NCBI GenBank assembly: GCA_015680685.1
Contig: MNCI01002250.1
Coordinates: 390,666-435,748, forward strand
Direction: 5' to 3'
From: Gnetum montanum
Lineage: Eukaryota > Streptophyta > Gnetopsida > Gnetales > Gnetaceae
Length of the DNA stretch: 45,083 nucleotides
Of the stretch, positions 11,032 to 22,180 are shown in pieces. The position numbers were made by a program, and so were the translations under genes. The notes beneath the pieces were generated by a model. That model searched no databases and was not told where the DNA came from. It saw only the letters and a program-made list of their open reading frames with translations. Each line of letters opens with the position of its first letter. Positions within the stretch are counted from its first letter, which is position 1.

Positions 11032-12073
11032 GGCCCATGAATAAAAATACGAAACCAATCCGCTAAATAAAAATCTTTTCTCTAAAATCATCTGAATAAA
11101 CTAAAACGAAAAGTAAAGATCATCAAAGAGGTAAATCTAAGCAAAATAGGCAACTCAATTGATACAAAAATCCACTAATATCCACTACTAAAGATTAGAC
11201 ATGAATATGTTCTCATGCAAACTAGAAGAGCAAGACGGAAGGGAAAGAAAAGCGGATTTCGTGCTCACGAATCACGATAGAGATGGAGAAAAATCTTTAC
11301 AGCAACAAGGGAAGGAAGCGGAAAATAACAAGTGAGACAATTTTGATACAAACACGTAGGATATGCTCACTCAAAAGAAATATCATCCAAATTTTTTAAG
11401 AACCAAAACTAGAATTAAGGATCGAAGAAAACTGCTCGCAATGCGTGCCTATGCTCGGCAAGCTTCGGGCGGAAGAAAATGATCGATTTTCCAAGAAAGA
11501 CGATGATTAAAAAAGATGAAAAGTATAAAATGATAGATGTGCAACACATTTTGTAAGGCTAACAACTCATTCTCTAACAAGGAAAAGCAAAGATCTAACA
11601 AGAAAAGCAAGGAAAAGCAAGTCTGAATCTAATAAGGCAAGTCTCCTACCTAGTCACCCAAAACAGACTAGGCAGACAAGACCCCCTTCATAAGGAGAAA
11701 TGCTCATCTCCTCCTTCGTGCCTGCAAATGGAAAATTGAAGATGAAGCAAAGAATGTTGAAGCTGGAAGAGAGAAATAAGGCGTTTGGAAAGTCTACGGA
11801 AGCATCCAAATCCCTATCAATGGCGGAGTAGAGTGTCTGTCAATTTGCAGGAAAACAGGTAAGATTGGACGCAATTTGCAGAGAACAGGTAAGATTGGAC
11901 GCAATCTGCAAGGAAACAGGTAAGATTGGACGCAATTTTCAAATAAAAATAGGTAAGATTTTAATCGACAATGAAAAATTATAATTTACGTACCCAATGC
12001 GAATTTTACCCGCTTCTGTGAGCGTGCCGGAATCCACTGCCAATGGTTCGTGAGATTTTCTTGGGAATCGCGA
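11032..12073 (-). repeat. Right arm of large inverted repeat
   Basis: This arm is longer than the left one because it has gained about 250 bp around 11590-11850 and a run of 30-bp tandem units at 11841-11958. A transcript through both arms would fold into a hairpin of several hundred base pairs. Confidence 0.8.
11841..11958 (+). repeat. 30-bp tandem repeat, four copies
   Basis: Units start at 11841, 11872, 11902 and 11932 with the form CAATTTGCAGGAAACAGGTAAGATTGGACG; the last is degenerate. The left arm has one related copy near 10180. Confidence 0.8.
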
Positions 12074-12212
12074 ATCTCTGGGGCATAGCTTTTGATGTAT
12101 CAAGGTAAGTTTAGCAGAAGTTGCTTTGAATCAAACATGCCCCTGTTTTTTGAGCACGAATCGGTGAGCTGGTATGGAAGGATGATGATAGAAGCCTTTG
12201 TCCCTGTATGAA

Positions 12213-12770
12213 TCAGGAGTGCCAAATGACTCGGGGAAATCTCCATCCAGAGCCCTGATTATTAGACCCTCTTATTGCATTGTCAATGTCTCTTCCAATG
12301 AGTTTCTTGTCGAACTCTTTGGGGAAGGGAAGGTAAGAATTGGGTTCCTGAGGATCCATGATTCTCATGGATAGCAATTTCACATGTCTTAGAAAAGCAG
12401 ATGACTGAATAAAACCAGGTCTTTGTGCAGGATCTGCATGCCCACATTTTGCAAGAAAATCTGCCAAAACAGATGGGCATGAACATGATGGGGCCAAAAT
12501 GGGTCCCTGGCCCTGCAAGGGCTTCTTCTTAGTTAAAATGTGGTAGCAGATCATGCCGAAACTCTAGGCATGTGCCTTGAAACTCAGATCCACGGTTAGG
12601 GACTCTTCTGCATCAAGGACCTCTGGTGCCATCCAGCAGCAATCATGAGATGATTTTGATTTCGTCATGATGTTGGGGAAAATTTTTACCCTTCCATGAC
12701 CCTCATCTCTGGTTTCTTTGATATTGCTTGGCTCAAACAAAATGCTACAAGCTCTCAAATCAAGATGCCT
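12213..12770 (-). pseudogene. Protein kinase C-lobe remnant (minus strand)
   Basis: On the minus strand the catalytic-loop relic HLDLRACSIL (about 12765, for HxDLKxxNIL), the activation-segment end CCWMAPEVL (about 12620), subdomain IX SFGMICYHILTKKKP (about 12555) and the subdomain XI relic CGHADPAQRPGF (about 12430) appear in order. The catalytic loop has lost residues, no DFG motif is found, and a stop separates the two open parts. The N-lobe is absent. It is a kinase pseudogene fragment; the exact family is not clear to me. Confidence 0.75.
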
Positions 12771-13128
12771 GATTCGCCCTGCAATCCCTCCTCCTCTTCC
12801 ATGTTCAGCACCGCCGCTTCCTCCCTCAAGGAAAATCTCTCCCTTCACTCCCAAATCACCCACAAAACCAGTGCCGCAAAGACGACGACGACGACACTGA
12901 AACTGAACGTGAAGTTTTACGTTTTGTATGTAGATGACAAAACAGTTTTTCTTTTACCTGAATTTGAGGTCTTACTGTTAAGAGAAGTGTAACAGGTAAG
13001 ACCGTAACAGTATTGTAGTCCACGTGATTTAATGGTCTTTTGAGGTACTTGACTTTGAACATTAAGTTTGCCATAGCCATATCCAGAGCTCTAGCTCACA
13101 TTGACAATTTCACACAGATTGCAGAAAC
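12771..13128. other. Interval between two kinase relics
   Basis: An open plus-strand frame (12696-12992) overlaps the minus-strand relic and is rich in Ser and Thr; it could be chance or the remains of a targeting peptide. Nothing here can be assigned. A CGA-rich run (about 12885-12898) is present. Confidence 0.3.
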
Positions 13129-13591
13129 ATAATCCTTGGTCTCAAAGCCGACACAAACAGCATCCTTTTGGACGAGAGGTTCACGCCCAACCTTTGTGGG
13201 TTTGGAGGCATTAAGCTTGCAAGGAGAGGGGCTCATGGAGAAGGCTTCACTAGACAGTTTTGGTGTGTTGCTGATGGAACTTTTATCAGGCACAAGAGGC
13301 ACAGATATTCCAGTTACAGATTATTATTTGCTACATGAAACTCTTCGCAGGTGTGGCTCTGAAACTGCCCCGCTCAACTTCATTGATAATGGCTTGAAAG
13401 GGGATGTAACACAAAGAGAAGCTGTGAACATGATCAATTTGGGTTTGTGGTATCTCATGAAAGACCCATTAACAAGACCCACCTTGAGCAAAATACTTGT
13501 GGTTTTGGGGAGCCTGAAAGCCATTAGCCTCCCTGCCCTTGGTCATATTGAGGTCCTTCCTCCTCCTCTGGCTACGCACCATTCTTGCTGA
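13129..13591 (+). pseudogene. Receptor-like kinase C-lobe remnant (plus strand), frameshifted
   Basis: From 13129 one frame gives a relic of the catalytic loop (GLKADTNSILLDE, for GDLKxxNILLDE) and of subdomain VII (CGFGGIKLARRG, GFG for DFG). After a frameshift near 13250 the frame 13136-13591 gives subdomain IX (DSFGVLLMELLSGTRG) and XI (LMKDPLTRPTLSKILVVLGS), the wording of plant receptor-like kinases. The true start is missing, the N-lobe is absent and the activation-segment APE is lost. It lies 360 bp from the minus-strand kinase relic, in the opposite direction, and the two are not copies of the same segment. Confidence 0.75.
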
Positions 13592-14457
13592 TCGTGATTA
13601 TATATCCAGAGCTTTTACATTTTTACTAGGTTCACCCAGAGAAAACGTAGCGAAATATATATAGCACGTTAGGTGCATGGTTATTTCTATCGAATGGGCA
13701 ATACTTTTACAGAGTTTTACCTTTCTGTATTAAGTTCAATACCCATCATAACTTGTTCCATCTCCTTCAAGTGAGGTTAAGCATAGGTTTCACCTGTACA
13801 GTTTATCATGTGGTTTGTTTATAAGATCGCCGTGTTTATGTTATTTTATTCCTCGTGTGCTCCTCATTGCCGATACCTCGACATAGCAAAGGCCTACTTT
13901 ATTCAACTTTTAAAACATGCAGCTTTTTCAGAAACGCCCTAGAGATCTGAGATTGCCGAATTTTCTGGGGTAGGTCTCAACCTAAGTCACACCACACCGC
14001 ACCAGTCTGTTCCAAAAGCAAAAGTTAAATTTATGTCAAACCTGCTTGTTGATATTGAACCATGGATGCTAATATATGTATAATTTATGTATTTTTTTTC
14101 TCCGTGACATTTGCCTTCTGGCAGTTTCTTCTTGACCGTAAGGACAAGAAGATTCTAGTTTGGCCTATAAAAGTTCCATTATAAGACATTGACATAGTTT
14201 ATTTCTCATTTTTATGCATTGGAGGATGCGAAAAGATTCTGCCAGTCATTCATGCTTTCTAGCATAATTAAAGTAGGACATCACATCAGAAGGTGTAGGA
14301 TGAACCTTTATGGATGCAGATTATTTTATTTTAACAAACTTGTCTTAGTCTCAGCGCTTGCAGCTTTAGCTAAATTCAAGTTTCACTAAAAGGAACTTAT
14401 CATATTCAGCTTTAGGTTCAGATGGTAGACTATTTATAAATAATTTTTGAACCAGCT
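13592..14457. other. No gene seen; possible 3' flank of kinase relic
   Basis: AT-rich sequence without a recognisable coding frame. It may include the former 3' untranslated region of the plus-strand kinase relic, but no sign proves this. Confidence 0.35.
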
Positions 14458-14645
14458 GATTTTACTGGCCAAGAAATGAAGAGTTGCTGAACATTTATAT
14501 GAACTGGTTTTGGTCAACATCATACTTTGAACTAATTGATAGATTATCAATGATTTTACGAGCCAACAAACAGAGGATTGCTGCACATGGTGTGAACTGG
14601 CTTTACTGAACACCATATTATGGGTAGTTACGAAGTTGGATCTCT
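14458..14645 (+). repeat. 94-bp tandem duplication, diverged
   Basis: GATTTTACTGGCCAAGAAA at 14458 recurs as GATTTTACGAGCCAACAAA at 14552, and TGAACTGGTTTTGG recurs as TGAACTGGCTTTAC. The two units are about three-quarters alike by eye. Confidence 0.75.
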
Positions 14646-14698
14646 TTGTTCCTAAGTTTTGAGGATATCTCTGAATGATATCTAAAGAGCATGAATGA

Positions 14699-14754
14699 AT
14701 GACTAGCAAGTCTTAATTTCTTCTTAATGACTAGCAAGTCTTAATTTCTTCTTA
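14699..14754 (+). repeat. 28-bp perfect direct repeat, two copies
   Basis: The unit beginning ATGACTAGCAAGTCTTAATT occupies 14699-14726 and again 14727-14754 without a mismatch. It is a recent local duplication. Confidence 0.9.
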
Positions 14755-15494
14755 TCCCTTCTTGGCATGACATGACTTACTCCTCCTTAGAAGCAAGAGG
14801 GCAACTCCTCAACGGAATGACCTTATAGGTTAATTTCATATGTTTTCAAAAGAAAATAAACCTTAATAATATGGTTTGAGATGTCATATATGATTATTTA
14901 ACCATCAAATTTCAAGGGCATTTTCAGTTGTAGAGGAGAGTAAAGGAATCCAAGATAGAAGTAGGAAAGTTGACCTTTTGGAAGGCATTGAGGGGATGGT
15001 GATGGTTTGAAGTAGATTGTTAAGAAATGGCCTACTCTCTATCTTGACTTGAACTTTTTCATGTAATTTTATACATCAATGTGATATAGTTTATTGGGAC
15101 AAGGCTAGGATGATGATAATGAATGTGATGTAATTTGTTGGTAAGATTTAGTACAAGCACTTTTAAGTTTCAAGTCCAATTCCAATTTTAGTAATATTTT
15201 TAAAAAATTATGTAAATCAATGGTTAAAATTGGATTCTTTTCATTATGTACCTACTACATGGATGTAATAAAATAATGCTTCCTTTTTATATGTGATTCT
15301 CTCTTGACAAATGTAAATAGAAATCACATAACATGGCTACTAAGAATTATTCTATAGCTTAAATGGTTTGTTTACAAACTAATAGGTTATGAGAAGTTCT
15401 TAAAATATTTCTTAATTAAAAGATTATATAGCTTATGAGTTGCAAGTAACAGGTTTGGTTGTAATAGATTTGACACACCATTATGTTTAATAAT
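14755..15494. other. AT-rich stretch without recognisable gene
   Basis: No coding frame, RNA gene or repeat could be supported. Confidence 0.4.
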
Positions 15495-15560
15495 GAGGTG
15501 TTAGCATAGTGGTAAAGACTCTTGATTTGAAGGCTCCAAGTCATGGGTTTGATTTTGGTG
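15495..15560 (+). repeat. tRNA-like segment with A and B boxes, SINE-head candidate
   Basis: TAGCATAGTGG at 15502-15512 fits the RNA polymerase III A box, and GGGTTTGATTTT at 15545-15556 is a slightly altered B box, 32 bases apart. This spacing and the wording between them are those of a tRNA-derived SINE head or a worn tRNA gene. No acceptor stem closes convincingly, so a working tRNA is unlikely. Confidence 0.45.
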
Positions 15561-16189
15561 GGCAATGCTAAGTTACATATCTTAGGGTATACCTATTATG
15601 CTTAACAAAAGTATTGTGAAATTTTGTATTGACTATATGTCCTAGAGATATGTTGATTAGTCAAGTTCCAACACCTCCCAAAATAGGCTAGAATAATAGA
15701 TACATGGGGTTTATAGAGTAAGTTTATAAGATATTAGCTCTGCCTTAGGATACCTTAACCACCATTTGACATGATGATATATTATAAAAAATAATACCAT
15801 AACCATAATTATTTTTGCCTTTATCCCTTTAGATTGGGATCATTCGTTAGGATAGTTAGGTGATAATTTTTTGGCTAGTTGTGTATTGGATGCCCACTTG
15901 AACACATATGTAGTGATGATTCCAGTTATAACTATAACTCATCACATTTCTTAAAATTTACTTTAATGGCCAAATAGAAACGTCAGAAATCTTTGAAATA
16001 CAATATTTTGTTGTTGCAAAACAATAATTGAAATTTAAATAATTAGAGAACTTTAGCTAGTAAAAATGAAGTTAATTGGATAAAAATCATGCTACATCTC
16101 TATTGTATACCAACTTTGTGTTTATAAAAACTAATATTTTAGTAGATATGTTGTGACATGGATAGCTAAATCACAAAATATCATAACTA
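15561..16189. other. AT-rich stretch without recognisable gene
   Basis: Nothing beyond the possible body of the SINE-like element at its start is visible. Confidence 0.35.
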
Positions 16190-17300
16190 ATTAACCAATA
16201 GTAATATACAAATAATTGTGTTACCAGTCATACATCATCATTATAATCCTAGCCTCATCCCAATAAAATGGGGTTGGCTATGAGGATTGGGAACTTAGAA
16301 GTGGGGGTTGAATAAGTTCCCCAATTTGCAATCAAACCAATCACACAAAACACACTAAAAATTACATGGTTCCCCAACTTGGGTAGTCCATACTTGGAGG
16401 GTAGATTCCTTACACACCTCTGGACTTTGTTTCTTCCAAATTGTGGTTTAGAGGACACCACAACCTTTACAAGCACTGAGCTCCCCATCGAAGTGTTTCA
16501 TCACTCGAAACCACTCAACCCTACAAGGTCCCAACAAGCTCAAAATATGGTTTCAAGGATTCCAAGACCTTTACAAAATTGAGCTTCTCTCCGAAGTATT
16601 CTAACATTGCAAATCCACTTAATCCCAGAGCTCAATACAAATGCCTTCTCACAAGAAGCACATTAACCCCATAGGGCAACAAAGAAGAAGAAGGAAAAAC
16701 AAGGAAAGAGTGTAACTCAAATTACAGGTCCTTATACTTTGAAGCATAGTACAAATAATCAATCAAATGATGTGACAATGAGGTACAAAAGTACAATAGA
16801 ATATTCAATAATTGCCTTGATGTTAATGGTTCTTCTCTATTCCCAAGAATTTGGAGTCTTCTTATAGCTTCAAAGTTTTTGAAAACACCTCAAAATTCAT
16901 GCAACAGCTACCCAATAGCTAATGTCAACATCTCCTTGAAAGTTGGGATGTCTACTTGAGTTCAACCTCAATTCTGGAGAGACATCTCCTTGAAGAATGG
17001 GAGGTCTCTTGCGAGACGTCTACTTTGCAATAGAGATGTCTTCTAAAAATAGAGATGTCTCTTCAACTTTTGGTTTCTTGAATTTTGAGGCTTCCTTCCA
17101 TGAATTTTCCTTCTCCTCAAATCTTGAAGCTTGTTCATTTAACCCGTAGCCTTCATTTTCTTTCATACTTGTCCATGCTCTCATCTTGCCTATGTAGTCT
17201 CCATTTTGATACGTTGTTGTAGATTTCATTTCCTTGAGTTTCATTCATGAGCTGCAAGATTAACACACACACAAACAACCTATGTTCTCTAGTTTTCTTA
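16190..17300. repeat. Probable dispersed repeat of unknown family
   Basis: The start contains CCTCATCCCAATAAAATGGGG followed by TTGGCTATGAGGATT, wording that I associate with ends of a common plant non-LTR or SINE-type repeat (from memory, unverified). Further on, AGACATCTCC / AGAGATGTCT / GAGACGTCT words recur on both strands at 16920-17060. No coding frame is convincing; the minus-strand frame at 17020-17244 is lysine- and glutamate-rich and probably chance. Confidence 0.3.
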
Positions 17301-19358
17301 AGGTTTTAACATACCAAAATGTCAACAAGCTATACATGAGTTCTTTTTCCCCATTCACTTTTATGAAGAGCTAGATATTTATTTATTTGCAATTTTTTTC
17401 AAATCATCTTCAATTAGGGGACTAGTATGCATCATAGGTAGGGAATGCCCTAGTATCTGTAAAATCTATATATATAAAAAAAACTCATCCATGGGATTTG
17501 ACAAGGTTTTATAATCAATTGCCAACATAATGCTAACCGTTTTTCTTTTGTATCCAAGTTTGGAACCAATATTAATGGATTTTATACATATATCCTTCAT
17601 CTCCTCATATTAATCGTAGGTTACAAGTTCAACTCCATTAGGCAATACTGAGTTATAAATCTTTTTTAAAAAATTTGTAAAAGAAATTTAGAAATTGGCC
17701 TGATACATCTAAAGGATTTTGGTGGACATAAGTAAAAACTTCAATTTTACTAATTACCAATGTAGTAAAAAAAACACACATCAAATGCATTTCATCCCAT
17801 GTACATAACTTCTATATATAAATAAACATGTTCATTTCTCAATCAAGGGTATGAAAATGCAAGGTTGTGAGGATTGGCAAGGTATTAAAACACAAAAACA
17901 TAAGGGAAGTATACTCAAACAAGTGACTTTAATCTAGTTGTCCATAAGTCACATGTTGTAGTCTATTTGATGATTTTTAATTTGATTGATTAATTTTACT
18001 ATAAATGGGGCTATTGAAACTAAAACCAACATTTGAGCTGGTAGAAGAAAAACATCCTCTATCTTCAATTAAGGGACTTGTGGCTAAAAAACCCTCTTAT
18101 ATAAAGGCTTATTTGTAAATAAAGGTGTACTAGCTAGAGGAGAAACAAAGAAACCCTTGTAGCCTTTTCTCTTAGTTTGAATTGAAATAGGAAATGATCC
18201 TATATAGCCCTTTGAAAATCTACCAAGAGAACATAACATCATTGGTAAATTTAAGTACCATTTAAGAAATAATAATAATTGAGGGGATTCCTCTTCTATG
18301 AACCTTAGTCATGAAGCATTATTTGTCATTATAATATTTTTCTAGTATATTCATTACATTTTTTCTCTGTGCTACCCTACTATTAAGTGTGTTTGTGTTG
18401 TCGGCTAGATGAAGGTCTAGAAATCAAAATCCACCACAAGCACCATCATCATAATCATGGTGGTAAAGGACCCAGAATCCTTGAATAAGATAATAAACAA
18501 CACTTATTCTGCGTTAGCAAAATATTTTATTAGGTTTCTTTGGTTTCTATCAAGGACGTGTATAAATTTAGAAGTAGTTATGCTGCATTAATGTTCCCCA
18601 GTTTCATGATATTTCCTCCAGAACTTAATCTTTCTAAAACATGTAAATTAGATTATGGACTCCCTTGTACATAATTTTTTTGCAAATCAAAAACATTTAT
18701 ATTTTCTTTATTGCATTTACATAAATATTTTATTGCTCTTGGCCATGTCATTGAATCTTGAAAAATTAGCATGAATTTTAAAATCTCACATATATAAATA
18801 TTAAATCCCTAATTTTAAGAAGCAAGTATGCCACAACAAAAAGGCTATAAGATAGCACTATAGTAGTTAAACCAAATAGTTAAGCTTGGTGATATTGGAT
18901 TTCATTAGTACATCACTATTTATCCTACAACATAATAATTAATACATAAACACTTAATTCTAGTATCAATAATATAGTGTTTTTTAGCTTACAAAAAAAT
19001 TGCAAGTCAACTATGATAAACTATTTTTCAAAGACATTTACATTTTTCTTCATAGTAACAAGCTCTTTCTAAAGTTGATCATGTTCTAGCTATCATTGCA
19101 ATATTTTTTTCTTTTTAATAGCTCTACAAAATTTAAAAATTTGATATGATAACATGGGCTATAAACAACAAAACACATGCAACAATAAAATAAGTTTACC
19201 TTACTAAAATTTGGTATTGCAAACATGAAAGAATAAGATAATTAAATTAAAAATGTGAAAAATAAAATAATTGTATTATTAGTAATATTTTAATTGAGCT
19301 ATCTTCAACATCTAGAGCAACGTTCAAATAAACATTTAGATCCAAATTTGATTATTGT
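17301..19358. other. AT-rich stretch without recognisable gene
   Basis: Two kilobases with very low GC and no supported coding frame, RNA gene or element boundary. The right edge is fixed by the start of the minus-strand LTR at 19359. Confidence 0.45.
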
Positions 19359-20449
19359 TGATGAGTGGCGAGGTGCCCCTACACTCAACCATATGAAACG
19401 AGCGTAGCACGTGCGATCCGGTCGAACTCCGTAGAATAAATGCCTAAACGCCCCATGGAACACTTGGGGTTAATCATTCATTGTCTTCCCAGACTTGTTG
19501 TTGTCACGGTGTATGGTTAAGTAAGTCCAAGGTATATGATTTTTATGGTCTTTTATGGTTTTATGTCTTCTATGCTAAGAGCAAAGGGTTGAGAAACTAG
19601 CTAACTCTAACTACGGACTAAGTCTAAATTAACTAGTGTTAGCATCTGTTCCCACTTACTGTACACACCCTGAACTATGCAACTGTGGCTACCAAACGCT
19701 AATCGTTACTAGGATCACCACATGTAAAGCACGTGCTCGAAGTGGTCATACTGAGGCACCTAATTAGCCAAAACGTGATGAGTAGTTGATTCCTTGACTA
19801 GCCGTACACATCCATAGATGCTCGTAATCAAGTCGTATTCATTCTGCATTCTAGGAGTTGAGGGTGAGAGAGACTAATCACGATGAGTAGACGATTCCTT
19901 GATTAGCCATACACATTCTTCAATGCTTGTAATCAAGTCGTACTCATGCCGTGCTAATGCAGGTAATAAATAACATGTAATAAATCCTATTCCATGTGCT
20001 GCAAGGTTTATCAACAAAGCTCGTCTTTATTACCGTACACAACTTGCGTTCAGGTACAAAGTTGCTCGAATAAAGATCCGTCCACTTGGGGACTCCTACT
20101 GCGGGCACATAGAAAATATTCTATCTCTGGAGTGATCAAACTACCAGAGTTTCCCTACTTTAAGCCTAGGATGAAAAATGAGGGGAGTGCCGCCTCTTAT
20201 TGATAGATTTGGCGGCAGACCGCGATATTGCGTACGTGATATCTCAGGGGAAGACGCGATATCGCGTCTCATCATACCCCCATGACTGAATGAAAAGTCT
20301 TCCTTGAGTTCCTTACAATAATATCAGGAAGGTATGGAATTATTGAGGGGAATGGAACTAATGGGATGACATGTGAACGGATCATCATTACAAGACTTGA
20401 CAAAATTGGTGTTCATGACAACAAGGGTGAACACCTTATTACAATGACA
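19359..20449 (-). mobile_element. 3' LTR of minus-strand Athila-like element, 1091 bp
   Basis: Read on the minus strand it begins with TGTCATTGT (20449) and ends with CGCCACTCATCA (19359). Both ends equal those of the plus-strand LTR 6131-7237. The R/U5 half is alike in the two LTRs; the U3 middle is not (see palindrome at 20252-20269). AATAAAGACGAGC is conserved on the minus strand near 20030. The flanking host base run to the left is TTATTGT. Confidence 0.85.
20252..20269. promoter_or_regulatory. 18-bp perfect palindrome in LTR U3
   Basis: AGACGCGATATCGCGTCT is its own reverse complement. A related half, CGCGATATTGCG, lies at 20221-20232. The site is just upstream (in element direction) of a TATA-like TATCAATAAG near 20200, where U3 control sites are expected. 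Confidence 0.6.
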
Positions 20450-22180
20450 TCAGGTCTTAGTTGGTAGTTGAGAAAGAGAGAGAGAAAGAAGTGTTGCTGC
20501 TACCAATGCCAAGATTTCACCTTTGTTGTCCATCCATAAGCACGTCATCGATCTTGCTCCTTGCATAGCTGGTTCAACGCTGATCCATTCCAAGTGTTTG
20601 CTCCAGATCCAATCCATTGTTGCATGTCCGCCATCTACACACACAACACAATCATATATTAGCAAGGGTAATTGAATCATCATGTAATTGATACCTTGCT
20701 TCGGTGTAGGTCCACTGGCTAGGTTGTGGTATGGCTGATATGGATTTGGGAATATATTAATGATGACTACCAAAGGTGTAGGGGTTAGGAAGAAAATCAA
20801 AAATTTTGGGGCTAGGAGAAAATCGAAAAAATCAAGCCCCATACCCCATGACTAATCATGAACCTCTGGTAGTGTTAGAATGGAGAAAGAAAAGGAGTAA
20901 GAAAGATAGATAAAAAAGAACAACTATGACATCAATGAAATGGATGTCAAGATGGAAATGAACAAAATAAAATTAATTGCAAAATGTTAAGGGAAAGAAT
21001 TTAACTAATGCGCCAAATAGGAATGTCAGTGGGTCCTTCCTAAAGTAGGCTCATGCCCTTAATGCCCTGACAAACCCACATTCAAAGAGTCTGTAGGCCC
21101 TGGGAATGTCATTTGGAACAAGAGTTAAAGTCTTAACCACAAGAATTTACCAAAAAGAAAACAATGCATCAACTAAAATATATATACTAATGATACAACC
21201 GGAAATGAGGTGAATAATGGAGAGAAGGATGGAGAGAAGAGAATGGAATGGAATCCCAAGAACAAGGTGGTGTACAGCCCTTTGTGTTTTTGATGATTAA
21301 TGTGACTTGACAAATCTCATTCCAACTCCGGCCTTAAACCAACCACATCTAGTGACTTCGCGTCAACGCATTCTGTTAAACCATCCACTTGGACAACAAG
21401 AATGCACTCTCCAAGAGCCACCACCATTCCGACAAAACAAAGAAGAGAATGGGAAGCGAGAAGGGCCTTAGTTAGAGGGAATACTTTGGGTTCCATAACC
21501 AGTGCTTGTAGCCCAAGTTTATTCGTCTAAGGGGTGTGCTTTGAATTCTCACTTTCTTTGTTCGTTTTTTTTGTTTTTTTGTTTTGTTTTGTGCTTTTAT
21601 GTGTGAGAACCACACTATGCAAGAATTCTTTTTTTTATTGTCTCAGCTTCCGATAATTGGGTAACATTGGAACAGCAAGAAAACTTAAGAAGAAACATTC
21701 AAGCACCCAAGAGAATGACCAACACAAAAGCATCAAGTTCATTTGAAGTCACACCCTTTTCAATTCGTGAGTCCTTCCTTAGTTTGAGAAATGCCCAGTC
21801 ATCGATTTGTTTAAGTTCTTATTAAGAAGGGACTGTACATTTCCAAGCCAAGAGAGACCATAGAAACTGGTGGATGGATGGATGAAGTGAACTCAGTGCC
21901 TGTCATATCAAAAGAAACATACCTTAGAATCAACATTGTGACTTAAAGGTAAAAACTAAACATTAGCAATCAATATGAAAATAGTTCATACCATCATTCT
22001 GAACACTTATTATGGGACAAACTTACATGGTGGAACACACACACACACACAAAAATTGGAAAAGTATAACGATGTTGTAAAACAAAAACTAGAAAAGTTA
22101 AAGAAATTTGTAAAATAAAAATGTGTAAAAAAAAATCGAAAAACAACTGAGGGTCTCATATGATCAGCATAGGTGGCCAT
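20450..22180 (-). other. 3' non-coding region of minus-strand Athila-like element
   Basis: This corresponds to 4361-6130. It contains a 130-residue open frame (20842-20450, minus) ending at the LTR edge, whose second part reads DWIWSKHLEWISVEP and then MDNKGEILALVAATLL. A candidate splice acceptor TGTGTGTAG lies directly before ATGGC (minus strand, AG at 20636-20635), also kept in the plus-strand copy. An (AC)n run is at 22035-22052. The purine-rich strand before the LTR start could serve as polypurine tract, but I cannot fix it. Confidence 0.55.

Larger units (their letters stand above)
9573..12141. mobile_element. Fold-back element with long inverted arms, non-autonomous DNA transposon-like
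   Basis: The outermost bases GGCATGTTTGGTAGC (9573) and, reverse-complemented, GGCATGTTTGATTC (ending 12141) look like terminal inverted repeats. Inside, the arms at about 9989-10766 and 11032-12073 are inverted copies of each other over long stretches, around a 265 bp spacer. No transposase is visible. No clear target-site duplication could be found, so the family stays open; a terminal GGCATGTTTGG resembles plant MITE-type ends (from memory, unverified). Confidence 0.6.

Noticed and set aside
10430-11373. Inverted repeat as two convergent LTRs or as an assembly error
   Set aside because: No TG/CA tips, PBS or PPT; the arms differ by many point changes and unequal insertions, which an assembly artefact would not produce.
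15495-15560. Functional tRNA gene
   Set aside because: The B box is altered and acceptor and anticodon stems do not close properly.
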